Notes: a model not told the origin generated them from the sequence alone. 26,081 nucleotides of DNA from Gemmatimonadales bacterium (GCA_025929805.1 JAICPP010000013.1:1-26081); one strand, 5' to 3'. Shown: positions 14,762-22,762, counted from the stretch's first letter. Made by a program: numbers and translations.

Positions 14762-15456
14762 GCACGGGCGGACGGGCGCTCGGTCGGACAGGCGGTCGGA
14801 AGGCAGAGGGGAAAACGAGGGGCGCACAGGGTGCGCCCTTTGCGCATCGGGAACTCGCGGCCAACCCTCTGGCGACCCTGCCGGTCGAGTTCGTCGGATC
14901 GTTCCCGGATCCCCAGGTCAGGGTCGATCCGCAGCTGCCGGAGATTGCCTTTGTCGGCCGCTCGAATGTGGGGAAGTCTAGTTTGCTGAATGCGCTGATC
15001 GGCCGGCCGGGGTTGGCGCGGGTGAGTGGATCTCCCGGCAAGACAACCCTGCTCAACTTCTACCGTCTGCCATCTCTCTACCTGGTTGATCTGCCCGGCT
15101 ACGGTTTTGCCCGGGCCAGCAAGAGCGATCGAGCAGGCTACCAGAAGCTGACGAGGGGCTATCTCCGCACCCGGGGCACGCTCGCGGGCATCGTCTGGCT
15201 CCTGGATATTCGCCACGAGCCGTCCACGGCAGATCGGGAGATGCAGGAGCTGCTGGCCCAAGGCGGCCGACCGGTGCTTGCCGTCCTGACCAAGGTCGAT
15301 AAGCTGACCCGCTCGGCTGCGCGCACCCGGGAGCGGGGGCTGGCCCAGGCGCTGGGCCTGGGTTCGGAGCAGATTCAATCAACCAGCAGTCGGACCGGAC
15401 AGGGAATCGCCGAGCTGGCGGAGAGTATCGTTCAGCTGGAGCGGGGGGCATCGTGA
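14758..15456 (+). CDS. engB: EngB/YihA/YsxC ribosome-biogenesis GTPase
   Basis: The protein has 232 aa, with G motifs G1 GRSNVGKSS, a G2-region SGSPGKTTLLNFY, G3 DLPGYGFA, G4 TKVDKL and G5 SSRTGQGI. The family acts in assembly of the large ribosomal subunit. The N-terminus is about 30 residues longer than usual and is Gly/Arg/Lys-rich (STGGRALGRTGGRKAEGKTRG), probably disordered and RNA-attracting. GTG at 14758 overlaps the clpX stop by 4 nt, supporting translational coupling and this start. It overlaps the next gene by 4 nt as well. Confidence 0.95.
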   Translation: MSTGGRALGRTGGRKAEGKTRGAQGAPFAHRELAANPLATLPVEFVGSFPDPQVRVDPQLPEIAFVGRSNVGKSSLLNALIGRPGLARVSGSPGKTTLLNFYRLPSLYLVDLPGYGFARASKSDRAGYQKLTRGYLRTRGTLAGIVWLLDIRHEPSTADREMQELLAQGGRPVLAVLTKVDKLTRSAARTRERGLAQALGLGSEQIQSTSSRTGQGIAELAESIVQLERGAS

Positions 15457-16070
15457 GAATGCGCTTGGTTGCTGCAGTGCTCGTAGCGCTCGGATGTGCC
15501 GGACCGGCCACTGGTCAGTCAGGAGATGGTGCTCGACCCCTACCTCCCGGATACGGGTCGCTGACGCAGAACGACCTGGCGCTCCGGGTTCGGAACGATG
15601 ATCTCGAAATCCGGTTTATCCCCCTCGATCCGAGGGTCACCCCTCTGTTGGCCAAGGACGCGTACCATTCCCTTCGGGGCTTGGTCGAGACCCATCGGCG
15701 AGCCATCGACTCGGCGGCATCGCGCGCCGGGGTGGCCCAGCCTGGATTGGCCCTGGTCAGCTTCTTTGGGCAGCGTCCGGATGCACGCTTCGATCCCCAG
15801 ACCCTCACCTTGCTGATCCGCAATCGTGTTTTTCGCCCGCTTGGTGTCATCCCGATCAACCCGAGATTTACCTCTCAGCAACTGGGAGTTCGGGAGCAAG
15901 CGAGCGCGATTTATCTATTCGAGGAGGATATCCCGGTAGACGACTCGTTTACCCTGTCGTACGCGGATCTGGAGTCGGAGGACTGGCAGAGAAAACAGCC
16001 GATCCTCGATCGGGAAAGGGCCCGGGTTGCGTCGAGGGCGCGAGCAGGAGTGCGGGATACCGTCCGCTAG
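15453..16070 (+). CDS. Secreted hypothetical protein
   Basis: The protein has 205 aa. A signal peptide (MRMRLVAAVLVALGCAGPATG, cleavage near GQS) precedes an alpha/beta-looking region with QNDLALRVRNDDLEIRFIPLDP, then RVFRPLGVIPINPRFTSQQLG and a charged Arg-rich C-terminus. No catalytic motif or known domain is recognised. GTG at 15453 overlaps the engB stop by 4 nt; ATG at 15459 is an equally good start. Its TAG stop is interlocked with the stop of the convergent membrane gene in one CTAG. Confidence 0.8.
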   Translation: MRMRLVAAVLVALGCAGPATGQSGDGARPLPPGYGSLTQNDLALRVRNDDLEIRFIPLDPRVTPLLAKDAYHSLRGLVETHRRAIDSAASRAGVAQPGLALVSFFGQRPDARFDPQTLTLLIRNRVFRPLGVIPINPRFTSQQLGVREQASAIYLFEEDIPVDDSFTLSYADLESEDWQRKQPILDRERARVASRARAGVRDTVR

Positions 16071-16594
16071 ATCTTTTGCTGCGGCAGCCTTTCACCCGTC
16101 CCCTGAAGCCGAGCCTGATGCTTCCGCCGTTGACGCCGCCGACGCCGTCGAGCCTCGGCTCGCTCCGCCCGCGCGGCTGCTCCACCGGTGGCGAATTGAT
16201 GAGCCAGGAGACCAACACCAAATAGCAGGCCGAGCGCGATGTGGGAGATCGCCATCGCCTTGAGCCAGCCGGCATGAGTGATCGCCTGAATCAGATAGCC
16301 GGTGAGGATCATCGGGCCCAGTACCACGGCAGTCAGTAACCCGCTCCGACGACCCGACGCGACGTGGCTCGTCACATGCCGCCACACGTGCCGCAGAGCC
16401 ACCACCCCAACCGAGAAGGTGAGAAGCGGAGCGGCCAGGATGTGCAGCTTGAGTACGTAACCCTGCCAGGGATGGTTCACCACCGCGTACGGCTCGCTGT
16501 TGACCAACAGGTATTTCATCCAGAGATAGATCACGCCGGTCGCAAACGTCGCGACTGACGTGCTCCAGATGGCCCAGCGCTCGAAGCGGGTCAT
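16067..16594 (-). CDS. Four-helix cytochrome b-like membrane protein (DUF4405-like)
   Basis: The protein has 175 aa. Four transmembrane helices are apparent (about 8-28, 47-67, 86-106, 113-132), followed by an Arg-rich cytoplasmic-looking tail (RRRRRRQRRKH). His residues lie inside helices 2 and 4 (KLHILAAPLLTF, H51; ISHIALGLLFG, H118), the arrangement expected for bis-His haem b. More His residues cluster at loops (H41, H69, H73, H77). I infer that it moves electrons from the quinone pool or cytoplasm to the periplasmic FMN protein encoded just upstream, whose stop overlaps this start (ATGA). DUF4405 membership is by resemblance only. Confidence 0.75.
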   Translation of the reverse strand: MTRFERWAIWSTSVATFATGVIYLWMKYLLVNSEPYAVVNHPWQGYVLKLHILAAPLLTFSVGVVALRHVWRHVTSHVASGRRSGLLTAVVLGPMILTGYLIQAITHAGWLKAMAISHIALGLLFGVGLLAHQFATGGAAARAERAEARRRRRRQRRKHQARLQGTGERLPQQKI

Positions 16595-17175
16595 GGCTGT
16601 GCGTGAGCGACCGGCCCAAACGGCCGGATTGTACGGTGGAGCGCCAGCACTCGGCGCGCGGCGCGAACGATCGCGTTGGACGTCAGCGTCGCGCCGCTCA
16701 TGTTGGCGATCGAGCCCTTCAACGACAGATCCGCATTCAACGCTTTCCCCTCGAACTGCTCGAGCCAGTTCTCGCTCGCGCGGTACTCCGGCGGCTCCGC
16801 AAACCGGAGCACCTCGATGTTCCGGATCCGATCAGGCGGTACGATGACGACCAGGACCACCTCGTTGAGCGTCCTGACTCGATGACTATCGAAATAGCCG
16901 ACTCCCACCGTCCGTTGGCCGGTGCGAGCCACGTAGTAGGTCACCACGCTCTGCGTGATCGGCGCGTCCGGTCCCGCTTGGGCCCGCGCGGCCACGAGGT
17001 CACGCTCAGTGAGAAACGCAGTCTGCCGCTCGATTCGGGCCGGCGGAGGAAAAGCGGCCCTGAGCGCCTCATTGAGCGAGAGTTGCGCAGGGAGCGTCCT
17101 CGGTGCCACTCCGAGCAGCATCAGCGCAGCCGGGCCCGACCACGGCAGCCTAGAACAGATACCCCAGATTGACAT
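16591..17175 (-). CDS. Periplasmic FMN-binding domain protein (RnfG/NqrC-like flavinylation site)
   Basis: The protein has 194 aa. A hydrophobic N-terminus (WSGPAALMLLGVAPRTLPAQ) reads as a signal peptide. The body resembles the FMN-binding domain of RnfG, NqrC and NosR, and ends with MSGATLTSNAIVRAARRVL. In that motif (S160-GATLT), T163 corresponds to the Thr that ApbE links to FMN. The Asp normally three residues before the Ser is Ala157, a deviation that could lower modification. The gene overlaps the porin gene by 26 nt and the cytochrome b-like gene by 4 nt. apbE heads the same operon, so covalent flavinylation is strongly suggested by context. Confidence 0.85.
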   Translation of the reverse strand: MSIWGICSRLPWSGPAALMLLGVAPRTLPAQLSLNEALRAAFPPPARIERQTAFLTERDLVAARAQAGPDAPITQSVVTYYVARTGQRTVGVGYFDSHRVRTLNEVVLVVIVPPDRIRNIEVLRFAEPPEYRASENWLEQFEGKALNADLSLKGSIANMSGATLTSNAIVRAARRVLALHRTIRPFGPVAHAQP

Positions 17176-18442
17176 TCAGCTGGTTGACTCCGGTGTCGGC
17201 CTCATTGCTCACGATCTGGTAATCGGCCTTGAGCGACACGTTGGGCAGGGGCTTCCACATGCCGCCCAGCGTGAGGAGGCGCCGGTCGTTGGCCGGGCTC
17301 GCGGCAAACCCGTCGGGGACCCGGTCCTGGGTGTCGAGCTGCTCGTACCGAAGGTAGGGCACCAGCTGGTGCTCGCTCCGGGTGTTTCGAAGCAGATCGT
17401 AACCACCCTGCAGGTACCAACCGATCAGGCGCTCACCCACCGACGCGTCTGCCGTCAGGCCACTCAGCTCGTTGATCTCCGCGGCGTCATCCACGGTGGA
17501 AACTGCTAGCAGCCCGCTGAGGTCAAAACCTGCCAGCTTGTACTGGGCATGTCCCTCCCAGATAAAGGTGCGGGCTCCGATCGTGACCGCTGGATCCGAG
17601 GGAAGGACCGCGCCCTGCCCCGAGTTACCCAGATAAGCCGAGGTGCCGACGGTGAGCCCCGGAACCCCGGCGTAGTCTAGCCGGCCCACAGCCCCGAAGT
17701 TTTCCGCGGTAGCCTCGGAGCCATTCTGGCGTCCGCCCCGGATCCCGGAGGCGGAGAAGCCGGTGGCATCGAACCCGTTTACGAGATAAGCCCGGTACGA
17801 AAGCGGACCCGCCCCGCCGAAGAATCCAATCCCGCTCTCGCGCCAGGTCGAGGGAATGATCTGCCGTTCAGTCTCTGGACGCCGAGCGCCGAGAAAAGCC
17901 GGCGGCTCGTGTACTTCGTTGATGAACCCCATGGGCGGGAGAAGCAACCCGCCGCGCAGGCCGAAAGTCGGGGTAAGCCGGTACTCCAGGTATGCAAACT
18001 CGATCGAGACCGATCCACCTTCCTCCGTGCTCCCATGCTCGAACTCGAGCTCGGAGTTGAACAGCACCTTGTCACTAAACTTGTAGCCGACGTACACGAT
18101 AGCCCGCAGCGCATCCAGCCGGTCAGTGGCGCCTGAAGGGGTATCATCCTCTCGCGAGTCGGCGAAGTTCTCGTAAAGAACCTCGCCGTATCCTCCCAGC
18201 GACACACCCTGAGCAACCTTGTAGACCTTGGAGGCGGCGGGCCCGAAGCCATATACACTGGTGTCCGCCTCTACTACCAGATCACGGCCCAGTCTGAGCT
18301 CCTCGAGCTCTCGGGTGATGGCCTCAACCTGCGCCTCCAGCCGGTCGACGTCAGTCGTGTCCTGAGCATGGACCGCTATGATTGGAGCGAGGAGGAGTGC
18401 CACCAGGGTGATATGGCTCCGCCGTGATCTTCTGATCCGCAC
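17150..18442 (-). CDS. Outer-membrane porin with N-terminal coiled coil
   Basis: The protein has 430 aa. A Sec signal (HITLVALLLAPIIAVHA) is followed by a short coiled coil (VDRLEAQVEAITRELEELRL), then alternating beta-strands rich in aromatic residues, typical of OprO/OprP-like or DcaP-like porins. It ends NVNLGYLF, with the terminal Phe recognised by the BAM machinery. GTG at 18442 has GGAG 8 nt upstream and lies 1 nt after the apbE stop. A porin inside an iron-regulated redox operon suggests a route for iron chelates, reductant or shuttles; selectivity cannot be read from sequence. Confidence 0.88.
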   Translation of the reverse strand: MRIRRSRRSHITLVALLLAPIIAVHAQDTTDVDRLEAQVEAITRELEELRLGRDLVVEADTSVYGFGPAASKVYKVAQGVSLGGYGEVLYENFADSREDDTPSGATDRLDALRAIVYVGYKFSDKVLFNSELEFEHGSTEEGGSVSIEFAYLEYRLTPTFGLRGGLLLPPMGFINEVHEPPAFLGARRPETERQIIPSTWRESGIGFFGGAGPLSYRAYLVNGFDATGFSASGIRGGRQNGSEATAENFGAVGRLDYAGVPGLTVGTSAYLGNSGQGAVLPSDPAVTIGARTFIWEGHAQYKLAGFDLSGLLAVSTVDDAAEINELSGLTADASVGERLIGWYLQGGYDLLRNTRSEHQLVPYLRYEQLDTQDRVPDGFAASPANDRRLLTLGGMWKPLPNVSLKADYQIVSNEADTGVNQLNVNLGYLF

Positions 18443-18443
18443 G

Positions 18444-19454
18444 TTACGTTCTCCGGTGGACAGTTGAGTCGGATACCAAGAAGTTCTTCAACTCAGAGTT
18501 ACCGCGTTGTTCCAGCCGCCCTTGGCGCTCGATGAGGAAGAGCACAGCCACATCCTTTCGCTCCCGAGCCCACTCGAGCCCGCGGTCAGGACCCAGAACC
18601 AGCAGCGCGGTGGAGACTACGTCCGCGACGGCTGGGTCCTCCGCTATCACTGTCACGCTGCCCCACGCCGGCGCTGGCCGTCCGGTGCGGGGATCGAGGA
18701 TGTGCCCGATGCGCTGCCCGTTTGCCGTAACGAAGCGTTCGCTCTGGGAACTGGTCGAGACCGATCCCTTTTGCAGCTGAAGCCACGCCGCGGGCTCGGC
18801 CCGATGGCTCGGATGGGCAACGGGTATGGTCCAGTCCATTCCGCGGCGATCGGACCCAAAGACGAGCACCTGGCCGCCGAAGTTGAGTACCGCGGACTCC
18901 GAGCCTGCTCTCAGCAGGGCAGCGCGGGCCTCCCTCAGCGCCACGCCTTTCCCGAATCCTCCGGTATCGATCCAGGAGCCCACATGCCTCCGTGTGATCG
19001 TCGGCGCGGTCCGGGATAGCGAAAACCGGCGCCAGCCACTGGTAGAACGAGCGCGAGCCAGGGCATCCGATGATGGCAGCCTTCCCTGTCCGCGAAGGTC
19101 CCACGCGTCTACCAGCGCTCCGATGCCGGGATCAAAGGCTCCATCGGTCTGCTGCGACCAGCGATTGACTTCGGTAAGGAGAGACCACAGTTGCGGGGAA
19201 AGTCGGAAGGGGCGTCCGACCGGCGCGGCGTTGACTCGCGCCATTTCGCTATCCTTGCGCCAAGTGCTCAGCAGGGAATCGGCCCGCCGCACCGCAGTAA
19301 ACGCGTCCTCTGTGGCCTGGATCCCAGCGTCCCGGTTGGCCGCGGAGACCTCGATCCGGAGTGTCGTGCCCATGAGATAGGCTTCCCGCTCCACCCACAC
19401 GGGCGACTGTGGAAGCGGTGGGAGCAACAGGGCGGCGAGGAACTGAGAAAGCAG
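18444..19454 (-). CDS. apbE: ApbE, FAD:protein FMN transferase
   Basis: The enzyme attaches FMN from FAD to a Thr of periplasmic flavoproteins. Family motifs run in order: TDGAFDPGIGALVDAW, WIDTGGFGKG, NFGGQVLVFG, STSSQSERF, HILDPRTGRPA and ADVVSTALLVLG (metal and FAD site). The likely target is the FMN-binding protein two genes downstream. The start is uncertain. There is no in-frame ATG or GTG near the 5' end. TTG at 19427 lacks a Shine-Dalgarno and gives no export signal. CTG at 19454 has GGAG 8 nt upstream and adds a hydrophobic segment (LSQFLAALLLPPLP) compatible with export, so I use it. First gene of the Fur-box operon. Confidence 0.92.
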   Translation of the reverse strand: MLSQFLAALLLPPLPQSPVWVEREAYLMGTTLRIEVSAANRDAGIQATEDAFTAVRRADSLLSTWRKDSEMARVNAAPVGRPFRLSPQLWSLLTEVNRWSQQTDGAFDPGIGALVDAWDLRGQGRLPSSDALARARSTSGWRRFSLSRTAPTITRRHVGSWIDTGGFGKGVALREARAALLRAGSESAVLNFGGQVLVFGSDRRGMDWTIPVAHPSHRAEPAAWLQLQKGSVSTSSQSERFVTANGQRIGHILDPRTGRPAPAWGSVTVIAEDPAVADVVSTALLVLGPDRGLEWARERKDVAVLFLIERQGRLEQRGNSELKNFLVSDSTVHRRT

Positions 19455-19473
19455 GTGGGAGGCTCCGCCAGTT

Positions 19474-19492
19474 GAGAATGAGAATCATTCTA
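19474..19492 (-). promoter_or_regulatory. Fur-box-like operator over the apbE promoter
   Basis: GAGAATGAGAATCATTCTA matches the 19-bp Fur consensus at 15 positions. It contains perfect 7-bp arms, AGAATGA and TCATTCT (19475-19491). On the minus strand TAGAAT (19492-19487), a 5/6 -10 box, lies inside it, so a bound repressor would block RNA polymerase. The surrounding 19490-19520 is unusually AT-rich for this DNA. It could also affect the divergent acyltransferase gene. Confidence 0.75.
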
Positions 19493-19608
19493 AACTGCTA
19501 ATTACTACCATATTATTCCCCATTGCCACTGGTGTCAACACCCGCGTTCGCACATCATTGGACTGCGCCCCGCATCTCCGTTATTCCCAGAGGGATTCGA
19601 GAACCGCC

Positions 19609-20445
19609 ATGGTCCTGCTGCCCCTCCGCACAGTCCGCCTCCCCAAGGCGACCGAACAGTTCTATGACGGTTGGCTGGCCGACCTGGATGGACAGCTCTC
19701 CGAGCCCCGGGCGGACTGGCATCGAATCACCCGCGATCTACTGTTCCAGCTCTACTATCCCGACACGCGTGATTACGAGGGAATGCTGCAGGATCCCAAG
19801 ACCTCCGAGGCAACCCGAGTCGCGCTCCTCTCGCTCGATCCGCGAAACATCACCCTGGAACCGGAGTATTACGCCGAAGTGGACGCCGAGCGCTATGCCA
19901 GGGTGAAGCCGCTGATCTGGCTGTGGCAAAGCTTCGACCGATCTCCGGCCGGCGGCGGAAACGTCCACCTCGGCGTGCGGTTCCGCCGGATTCTGGCGCC
20001 GCACATCTTCGCCCGAGTAGGGCGCAACTTTAAGGCGTTTCACTTCGTGGAGTTCTCCTTTGGATACAACCTGGAGATCGGCGACGACGTAGTGGTGCAT
20101 CGCAACGTCTTGCTGGACGACCGCGGCGGCATCACCCTGGGCAACCGGGTGAGCATTTCCGATTATGCCAACATCTACAGTCACACCCACAGCATCGTGG
20201 ATCAGCGCGACGTCACCAACGCCCGCACTGTTCTCGAGGACGACGTCCGGATCACCTATCATGCGACGGTACTGGCGGGTGTGCGGGTCGGTCGCAATGC
20301 CATGGTGGGCGCCAACGCCGTGGCAACCAAGGACGTCCGCCCCTACCACGTGAACGTGGGCATACCTGCCAAATCCATCCGGGTCAAGCCCAATGCTCCA
20401 CCGGAGGCATACGTGACCGAGCGGGTCGCCCGCCGGGAGTCCTGA
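19609..20445 (+). CDS. Hexapeptide-repeat (left-handed beta-helix) acyltransferase
   Basis: The protein has 278 aa. An N-terminal domain of about 130 residues without recognised family precedes a left-handed beta-helix of the LbH/maltose O-acetyltransferase type: GDDVVVHRNVLLDDRGGITLGNRVSI, the SHTHSIVDQRD segment with the likely catalytic His, and VRVGRNAMVGANAVATKDV ending in the typical VGIPAK. It probably transfers an acyl group from acyl-CoA to a sugar or lipid acceptor. ATG at 19609 is preferred to a TTG at 19558. The hybrid kinase gene begins 1 nt after its stop, suggesting cotranscription. The Fur-box region lies between it and apbE. Confidence 0.87.
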   Translation: MVLLPLRTVRLPKATEQFYDGWLADLDGQLSEPRADWHRITRDLLFQLYYPDTRDYEGMLQDPKTSEATRVALLSLDPRNITLEPEYYAEVDAERYARVKPLIWLWQSFDRSPAGGGNVHLGVRFRRILAPHIFARVGRNFKAFHFVEFSFGYNLEIGDDVVVHRNVLLDDRGGITLGNRVSISDYANIYSHTHSIVDQRDVTNARTVLEDDVRITYHATVLAGVRVGRNAMVGANAVATKDVRPYHVNVGIPAKSIRVKPNAPPEAYVTERVARRES

Positions 20446-20446
20446 C

Positions 20447-22762
20447 CTGGCCCGCCGCGACGGAGTGCCGCCGGTCTCCATTGCGGCCTCGGCCGCCGGA
20501 GCGTTGTTGGTCACTGTCCTGGCCATTACGCTGCTTACCGGCCAAATGCCTCCACTGTACGCCACCACGCTACTGGTTCTTGGTCTCATTCTGCTGGTGC
20601 TGGCGCTTACCCGTAGAAGCTGGGAGCTGCCCCTTCACCTGATCTCCGCCATTCTGCTGGGCGGCATCGCGGTCTGGGCCGAGCAGCGGATCTGGTGGAT
20701 CTCCCTGTTGGCGGCAGCCATGATTCTGGTGACCTTCTCGGCCGCTCTCCTCCGGGCTCAGCGGAGCACGCGGGAGGCCGAGGCCAAGGCCGATCAACTG
20801 GCCGTCCAGGTCGATCGTCGGATCAGCGAGCTGTTTTCTCTCCAGGAGCTGAGCTACGTCCTGTCGGAGTCGATTCAGCTGGACCGCGTCGTCGACCAGG
20901 TGGCCAAGTATGCGGCCCGATTTCTTCAGGCGGATGGGGCCGTGGTCGTGCTGGTTGAAATGGAAGGGCAGCAGCTACGGGTAGTGGCTGCCTCCGGTAC
21001 GCTCGAATCCCTGATGGGCCGGGTCAGTGAAGACTCGGAGAGCGCGTTGGTGCGGTTTGCGATCGGCCGCGATCGGATCGAAGTCGCCCAGGGGATGGAG
21101 ACTCCGACTGTCGAGCTCATCGCCGGAATCACGGTTCGCTCGGCGGCCGTCGCTCCACTGCGGGCCCAGGGGATTACCATGGGCGCGCTGGCAGTCGCCG
21201 ACCGCCGGGGCGGTCCCTTCACCACCGAGGATCTCTGGCTCCTGTCCACGGTGGCCACGAACGCCTCAGTCGTGCTGGCAAACAGTCGGCTGTACGAGAT
21301 GGTGCGCCGGAGTGAAGAGCAATGGGAGACGGCGTTCAACGCTCTGGCCGAAGGTCTGGCCGTGGTGGGGCCGGCGGGGGCGATCCTGCGAGCCAATCGG
21401 GCGCTGGCCGATCTGGCCGAGGTGTCCGAGTCAGAGCTGGTTGGGCGAGACTTCTCGGAGCTGTTCTCGGGAGCTTCCGAGCCGGTCAGGGCGCTGATTC
21501 AGGCTGGGTACCGGCGCGAGAAGAGCACACCACTGGTGGTGCGGCTGGATCAGCCCCAGCGCGTGCTCCGGCTCACCGCAGCGCCACTCACCGGGGTGGA
21601 ACCCGGCTCCGCGGTCATTCTGATCGAGGATGTCACCGAGCAGCGGATGCTGGAAGCGCAGATCATTCAGAACGATAAGATGGCGTCCATTGGTCAGCTG
21701 GTATCCGGTGTCGCCCACGAGCTCAACAATCCACTCACTTCGATCGCGGGGCTTGCCGAGCTCCTGCTGGAGCGGCCGCCTCATCTGGAGTTTCCGCGGG
21801 AACATCTCCGGGTTATCCACGATCAGGCCGAACGCGCCAGCCGGATCGTTCGAAATTTGTTGACCTTCGCCCGCAAAGGTGTAGCGGAGAAGACCGCCGT
21901 CGATCTGAACGACGTGGTCACCCGCACTTCTCTTCTCATCGTGTACGAGCTTCAACTCCACGGAATCGATCTGGACTCGGAGCTGAGCCGGGACCCTGTA
22001 GTAGTCCTGGGAGACCGCTACGAGCTCCAGCAGGTCCTCCTCAACCTGGTGACCAATGCGGTGCAGGCCGTGGTGGGCTTGCCGGCCGGCAAGCCCCGGC
22101 GCATTACGTTATCCACCAGCCGGGTAGACGGCGAAGCAGTGCTCCGGGTGCGAGACACCGGTCCCGGAGTGCCCCAGCATCATGCGCCGTATCTCTTCAC
22201 GCCCTTCTTCACCACCAAGGCGCCGGGTGAAGGCACCGGATTAGGTCTCTCGCTGAGCTACGGACTGGTCAAGTCTCATGGTGGGGACCTGACCTATGAG
22301 CCTTCAGCCGAGGAGGGAGCGGAGTTCCGGGTAACTCTGCCGCTATATGAGGCGGAGACCCCGGCAGAGCAAGCTCTGGGTGCCGGAGCTAACGGGCGTC
22401 CGCTTCGCAGGCGGATACTCGTGGTGGATGAAGATCCCGCGGTGCACCGGTTGGTGAGCGCCCTGTTCGCGCCCGATGGTCACGCGGTGGAATCAGTTCG
22501 GTCGGGGGACCAGGCGTTGAGACTCGCCCGCGAGGGCGAGTACGACATGATCATTGCGGATATCCGGATGGCTGCGGGGACTGCGGAGCCGTTCACCCAC
22601 GCGCTCCTCCATGCGTGTCCCCACATCCGGAACCGCCTGGTCGTTGCCTGCGCTCCCGAAGAAGACCTGCCCGCGCCGCTCGCTGAGCAGCCGGTCCGCC
22701 GGGTGACAAAGCCGTTCAATCCCCGGGATCTCCAAGGTCTGGCTAAAGAGATCTTTCAGTAA
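20447..22762 (+). CDS. Hybrid sensor histidine kinase (membrane, GAF, PAS, HisKA, HATPase, receiver)
   Basis: The protein has about 771 aa from CTG at 20447, or 765 from GTG at 20465. CTG is preferred because GGGAG lies 7 nt before it and it supplies a basic N-terminus (ARRDG) before helix 1; the GTG has no Shine-Dalgarno. Three or four transmembrane helices fill the first 100 residues. GAF (about 125-280), PAS (about 290-395), HisKA with phospho-His about 424 (GVAHELNNPL) and HATPase (NLVTNAVQAV, DTGPGV, GTGLGLSLSYG) follow. The C-terminal receiver keeps its Asp (IIADIRMA) and Lys (VTKPF) but has Cys in place of Thr (LVVACAP). Its 3' end overlaps the convergent beta-helix gene by 7 nt. It could serve the orphan receivers in the window; that is conjecture. 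Confidence 0.93.
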   Translation: MARRDGVPPVSIAASAAGALLVTVLAITLLTGQMPPLYATTLLVLGLILLVLALTRRSWELPLHLISAILLGGIAVWAEQRIWWISLLAAAMILVTFSAALLRAQRSTREAEAKADQLAVQVDRRISELFSLQELSYVLSESIQLDRVVDQVAKYAARFLQADGAVVVLVEMEGQQLRVVAASGTLESLMGRVSEDSESALVRFAIGRDRIEVAQGMETPTVELIAGITVRSAAVAPLRAQGITMGALAVADRRGGPFTTEDLWLLSTVATNASVVLANSRLYEMVRRSEEQWETAFNALAEGLAVVGPAGAILRANRALADLAEVSESELVGRDFSELFSGASEPVRALIQAGYRREKSTPLVVRLDQPQRVLRLTAAPLTGVEPGSAVILIEDVTEQRMLEAQIIQNDKMASIGQLVSGVAHELNNPLTSIAGLAELLLERPPHLEFPREHLRVIHDQAERASRIVRNLLTFARKGVAEKTAVDLNDVVTRTSLLIVYELQLHGIDLDSELSRDPVVVLGDRYELQQVLLNLVTNAVQAVVGLPAGKPRRITLSTSRVDGEAVLRVRDTGPGVPQHHAPYLFTPFFTTKAPGEGTGLGLSLSYGLVKSHGGDLTYEPSAEEGAEFRVTLPLYEAETPAEQALGAGANGRPLRRRILVVDEDPAVHRLVSALFAPDGHAVESVRSGDQALRLAREGEYDMIIADIRMAAGTAEPFTHALLHACPHIRNRLVVACAPEEDLPAPLAEQPVRRVTKPFNPRDLQGLAKEIFQ

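Noticed and set aside
13565..14827. 420-codon minus-strand ORF opposite clpX
   Set aside because: Mirror frame of clpX; no motif and no ribosome-binding site.
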